From assembly GCA_027022125.1 (NCBI GenBank), contig JALVZI010000519.1, positions 1 through 9,760 of the forward strand: a stretch of 9,760 bases of DNA, in the 5' to 3' direction. This DNA is from Anaerolineae bacterium (GTDB lineage: Bacteria; Chloroflexota; Anaerolineae; 4572-78). How positions within the stretch are numbered: position 1 is the stretch's first letter; every line of letters begins with the position of its first letter. The notes below the pieces were generated by a model. The model was given only the letters and a program-made list of their open reading frames with translations, was not told the DNA's origin and ran no database searches. The position numbers and the translations under genes were made by a program. Positions 8,901-9,760 of this stretch are shown one piece after another.

Positions 8901-9760
8901 TTGTGCGCATCAACCAATCGCCGCCCATTTATGGCAGTCCGCAATACGCGGTCAGTCTCGCCGGTAACGGGGATATTCTGGATGTTGCCGGAACCTGCAC
9001 CGGCGTGAACAGTAACGGCGGCAGCACTCAAAACCTGTTCATCGACAAAAATATCACCATGCGCGGCGGCTGGAAGATTGATTTCAGCAAACGCGACACA
9101 TTCACCACACTGGATGCGGGCGGTGGCGGACGCGGCGTTACGCTGAATATCAGCGGCGGCACACCCGTGCTCGACCGTTTCCGCATCACTCGCAGTGACG
9201 GCGGCGCGGTGGTTAATGAAAACACCAACGGCACAGTGAAAAATAATGTTATTTTCGGCAATACTGCTGTTAACGGCGCGGGGCTGGTCAATAACGGCGG
9301 CAATCTGCAATTTTGGCACAATACCGTGTACAGCAATACCGTCAGCGGCAACGGTGGCGGTGCATACATTTCCGGCGGCAACCCGGTCATTCGCAATAAC
9401 ATTTTTGCGCAAAACCAAGCCTCAAGCGGCAGCGCCGTGTTTGTGGCGGGCGGTTCGCCCAGTGTGGACTATAACAGCACGTGGGCAAATACCGGCGCGG
9501 ATTACGGCGGCATCAGTGCGGGGGCAAACGATGTAACCAGTGACCCGCTTTTTGTGAGCCAGAATCCGGCGGACGGTACTTTTATGAAACTGACCAAATT
9601 TTCGCCGGTGATTGACGCGGGCGACCCTGCCTCTCCGGTGGGCGACGATTTTGAAAATCAGGTGCGCCCCAGCAATTTGGGGTTCGATATGGGTGTGGAT
9701 GAATACGCCGTCTGTCTGGCAAAAGTGGCTTCCACCGGCGAAATTTTCGGGCATCCTGCG
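2915..9760 (+). CDS. Giant secreted modular right-handed beta-helix surface protein (3'-truncated)
   Basis: The frame is open with no stop from the ATG at 2915 (good RBS) to the window end, giving at least 2282 residues; the C-terminus and any anchor are outside. Residues 1-45 form a signal peptide: R17, a hydrophobic core at about 19-38, and likely cleavage after AQA45. An internal M16 lacks an RBS. Then come modules M1 (49-442), M2 (449-694), two Ig-like domains (695-934), M3 (939-1243), M4 (1247-1668), M5 (1672-1991), M6 (1995-2263) and the start of M7 (C2267 on). Each full module runs: Cys-bearing cap, SGD-type strand, GGW/GGF/GGY block, Asn-ladder coils with GGG-x-YN, then an end block DPLF/GDFHL/SPAID/RP/GADE. 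This matches the parallel beta-helix (PbH1) class with 'choice-of-anchor Q'-like ends. No catalytic polysaccharide-lyase site is recognisable. A role in surface adhesion, as a sheath, or in glycan binding is inference. The nearest upstream gene is the pilin. An enzyme hidden among these folds cannot be excluded. Confidence 0.95.
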   Translation, partial: MDKFFPPKNSPLPHPMRQLLISVVAAAIGIVALFFIFAQNPPAQADANILYVATSGNDTGLCDSSATPCETIQYAVDQATSGDEIRVATGVYTGVQTIGLSTQVVKITGKTLVLRGGFSTSNWNTPNPAINPTIIDAEGQGQVINLALAGNTRIEGFILQNGSAARGGGIFVDGGQVTLQDSIIRYNTAISSGGAIYDIDGITTIAHNQIYSNSTTALPGGGAIANTSSSSTTIVSNEFYSNTASSGGIGGAILNSGYATVEGNTFHHNTANGVAGGFENFINAVAQLNNNIFYENTAALGGAIYNGKSTLTIWHNTIVSNTATGGTYGGGIYNEITSTLKITNSIVMSNTGGGFVNDGTATADHNAIQGNTGGDAIGVTETNAQSGAAHFVDPANGDFHLQTTSELLDKGIANPPVTTDIDGEPRPSPFGTVNGFDLGADEFYGSGTCYARLNDGQVYINPQTAVNDAVSGDTVKLAGRCTTGITVDKSITVRGGYTLTNWTDRTFGPTTIDAGGGIIISGSGITPTIDGLHVTGATGDGIAIGGGAAPTVQNSVIFGNSGNGISVAGQSVLRHNTIYGNTDSGISFSGGTPTIANNLIINNGTGISGTANLTVFSNDLFGNTATVGGAMTDPTGANGNMTANPSFADAAGGDFHLNTDSPVLGYADDVFAAPTDFEGDSRPQGQHSDIGADEATVFPDVRFAADGAQTGVAGGAPVVYSHQLTNMGSIADTFDITFTNFSTWTVTVVPSGTVSLNPGDSLSVQVTVQVPAGASPGITKRVVVTATSQTNGAVFDTVTDDTTVRIQPGADFTPAYTEYVDPGKSIILTHVLTNTGNYTDTFVLTLTYDPANLTGDSWGILLPAAPYTETVPAGPYTYTLAQGAAMTVRAVVTVPQFAAADLENTFFLHAESQADQGTAPHFTTLTTDTIIANAISGNRYISPTGNDDTPPNNCTVPTQPCATIKRGLETVSIGNTVHVAQGTYTENNLRLNGNITLQGGWKTDFSERDADPSQTIIDGQNADRVLWVLNGNPTIEGFTIRNGKTNARGGGLYIDGSASPTVNSNIFYRNTTSSGGGGIAVNSGQPLIKNNVLFENTADFGGGIYIATGNGQLLNNTIISNTVTGYGGGVYNGSGSTIISNTIVASNTADIRGGGVYNAGGSIFMDYNDFFGNSAPVYADSNAATGIHSLAVEPDLADISGLDFHVNVSSPLVDTGDPATDNFGDFEGDIRPVDQGFDIGADELAGCLAQIERTGQIFGNVQQAVDTAVSGDTVRLSGYCRGVHPITIGGQTISQTVHLTKAVNLQGGWNSRFDRQDQPNVIFDAEGLGRTLFISGTVSPRIERVTFANGDATGLGGSPSGADAGGAVYIFDGAPSFRRSFFRQSTAEIGGGVYNRSGSPIFTGDKDTLSFNRILSNTATLNGGGFYNETGNPKFDNTFIFANSAVNGGGFYNAAGQPNFDHDNNHIYENHATLDGGGFFNAAGGPIFNADGIYRNDAGRDGGAFFNRSNQVFTITNMVVFSNTAGSNGGAFYNFTGSPVVWHITVAQNNAGGNGGGWYNRAGTPQIINTIFAENSATVGGGIYDLNQGTVRRYNDVYGNSGGNYGNISAATGSISADPLFVNPTNGDFHLLDSSPAIDVADPNSWVLSDIDGNVRPSDQGFDMGADEFSECFAIINSDTSHIFGSIQSALDASSATTDVIKVAGHCRGVQTQWGANATVFVDKSRTIQGGWRPDFTQQDYITTVDAGFRGHVFYIVDGVSPTIENFDIVHGDGGAIYNLSAQKPTIRQNRIYSNTGSIGAAIFNAGGNLVVEDSNHIFNNVAGIGAAFYSDGGAPALQNNFIYENRTTDATAGGAVYIAAGSARVWHNTLVGNIADSGTGAGVYRAGGTPDIRNNIVIDSTGSAMHNGGGAGAFGYNLLADNSGGDGTLSAATDLHTRPTFVNAAVHDYHLDPASAGIDRGDPALFGLLLADIDDDIRPSNQGMDIGADEIGGCFVRINQSPPIYGSPQYAVSLAGNGDILDVAGTCTGVNSNGGSTQNLFIDKNITMRGGWKIDFSKRDTFTTLDAGGGGRGVTLNISGGTPVLDRFRITRSDGGAVVNENTNGTVKNNVIFGNTAVNGAGLVNNGGNLQFWHNTVYSNTVSGNGGGAYISGGNPVIRNNIFAQNQASSGSAVFVAGGSPSVDYNSTWANTGADYGGISAGANDVTSDPLFVSQNPADGTFMKLTKFSPVIDAGDPASPVGDDFENQVRPSNLGFDMGVDEYAVCLAKVASTGEIFGHPA
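3059..4240 (+). repeat. Beta-helix module M1 (type A entry), residues 49-442
   Basis: The module opens ILYVATSGNDTG with C62-x6-C69 then ETIQYAVDQATSGDEIRVA, the DUF1565-like entry of many secreted beta-helix proteins. It has eight coils with GG-x-(I/F) motifs (for example GGAIYD, GGAIYN, GGGIYN). It ends with VDPANGDFHL, D420-IDGEPRP and GFDLGADE (E442). The entry is nearly the same as that of M3, and its early part uses a less GC-biased codon set than later modules. Confidence 0.85.
4259..4996 (+). repeat. Beta-helix module M2 (type B entry), residues 449-694
   Basis: The module opens C449-YARLNDGQVYINPQTAV, then SGDTVKLAGRC481, giving the long C-x31-C pair. It is the shortest module, with four coils of a variant kind (GDGIAI, GNGISV, DSGISF, GTGISG) in place of GGG-x-YN. 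The end block is intact (GGDFHL, DFEGDSRP, HSDIGADE, E694). It lies directly before the Ig-like pair. Confidence 0.8.
4997..5716 (+). repeat. Tandem pair of Ig-like domains between M2 and M3
   Basis: Residues 695-809 and 810-934 align to each other. YSHQLTNMGSIADTFDITFT matches LTHVLTNTGNYTDTFVLTLT, and a later GDSLSVQVTVQVP strand matches GAAMTVRAVVTVP. Both lack cysteine and the GGG-x-YN coils. The N-x-G-x(3)-DTF pattern resembles the CARDB, NEW3 or DUF11 type of bacterial Ig-like beta-sandwich; I cannot decide which. The likely role is a spacer or stalk between two groups of beta-helix modules. Confidence 0.75.
5729..6643 (+). repeat. Beta-helix module M3 (type A entry), residues 939-1243
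   Basis: The module opens RYISPTGNDD with C954-x6-C961 and ATIKRGLETVSIGNTVHVA, restarting the same entry type as M1. It carries LQGGWKTDFSERD, IIDGQNADR, five GGG-type coils (GGGLYI, GGGIAV, GGGIYI, GGGVYN twice) and the end block LDFHV, SSPLVDTGDPA, DFEGDIRP, GFDIGADE (E1243). The only cysteines are the entry pair. Confidence 0.85.
6653..7918 (+). repeat. Beta-helix module M4 (type B entry), residues 1247-1668
   Basis: This is the longest module. It opens C1247-LAQIERTGQIFGNVQQAV and SGDTVRLSGYC1280. Nine coils start at G1365, 1390, 1423, 1448, 1476, 1502, 1529, 1555 and 1580, a period of 25-33 residues (mostly 25-28), each with GG(G/A)-(V/F/W/I)-(Y/F)-(N/D/I). It ends ADPLFVNPTNGDFHL, SDIDGNVRP, GFDMGADE (E1668). 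Confidence 0.88.
7928..8887 (+). repeat. Beta-helix module M5 (type B entry), residues 1672-1991
   Basis: The module opens C1672-FAIINSDTSHIFGSIQSAL and closes the cap with VAGHC1707-RGV (C-x34-C). It has IQGGWRPDFTQQD and six coils in which GGG is often relaxed to GAA, GAG or GSA. The end block is slightly divergent (HDYHL, SAGIDRGDPA, ADIDDDIRP, GMDIGADE, E1991). Confidence 0.82.
8897..9703 (+). repeat. Beta-helix module M6 (type B entry), residues 1995-2263
   Basis: The module opens C1995-FVRINQSPPIYGSPQYAV and AGTC2028-TGV (C-x32-C), then MRGGWKIDFSKRD and four coils (GGAVVN, GAGLVN, GGAYIS, GSAVFV). Its end block has an altered middle (DGTFMKLTKFSPVIDAGDPA in place of GDFHL) and a final GVDE rather than GADE (E2263). 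Confidence 0.82.
9713..9760 (+). repeat. Start of beta-helix module M7 (type B entry), cut by window edge
   Basis: C2267-LAKVASTGEIFGHPA aligns with the entries of M4 (CLAQIERTGQIFGN) and M5, so at least one more module continues to the right. The second cysteine of its pair should lie about 32-34 residues further on. Confidence 0.8.

Noticed and set aside
2915..9760. Polysaccharide lyase or pectinase activity of the beta-helix
   Set aside because: No conserved catalytic Asp/Lys/Arg cluster of a known lyase or hydrolase family is recognisable; modules share only structural motifs.

Overview
The window reads as a chromosomal segment of a free-living bacterium of roughly 55-60% GC (estimated by eye). 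Chloroflexota, in the broad Anaerolineae/Ardenticatenia area, is the best guess. This rests on an Flp-like pilin with the QGLVEYALLLV-type prepilin motif next to a giant Gly/Asn/Thr-rich beta-helix protein built from 'choice-of-anchor Q'-like end blocks. That combination is familiar from the phylum, but it is not proof. I see no phage, transposon, CRISPR, tRNA or rRNA signal.

Layout, all on the + strand: (1) 1-2169, the C-terminal ~722 residues of UvrA, cut by the left edge, followed by a strong bidirectional hairpin terminator. (2) 2213-2345, an intergenic stretch with a near-consensus sigma-70-type promoter (TTTACA, 17 bp, TGT-TATAAT) and a short 5' UTR. (3) 2346-2807, a 153-residue Flp/type IVb-like prepilin with an Ig-like C-terminal extension, followed by a G/C hairpin with a weak U-tract. 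(4) 2915-9760, one uninterrupted reading frame of at least 2282 codons that runs off the right edge. It encodes a secreted, modular right-handed beta-helix giant. I translated this frame codon by codon and found no stop. All other long frames over it, on both strands, are shadows.

The giant protein has a signal peptide, six complete beta-helix modules and the start of a seventh. Each module has an N-terminal cap holding one of a cysteine pair, a GD-x-(V/I) strand, a GGW/GGF/GGY block, a variable number of Asn-ladder coils of the 'NTA..GGG-x-YN' kind, and an end block of the form DPLF...GDFHL...SPAID...RP...GADE. Two related Ig-like domains separate module 2 from module 3. Every cysteine seen belongs to a one-pair-per-module pattern, apart from the last, whose partner should lie outside the window.

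Inference on function: UvrA is ordinary housekeeping nucleotide-excision repair and is insulated by its terminator. The pilin and the giant protein are both exported and both disulfide-prone, and look like a cell-surface/adhesion locus. The pilin promoter is the only convincing promoter seen, so the giant gene may depend partly on read-through past the weak second terminator.
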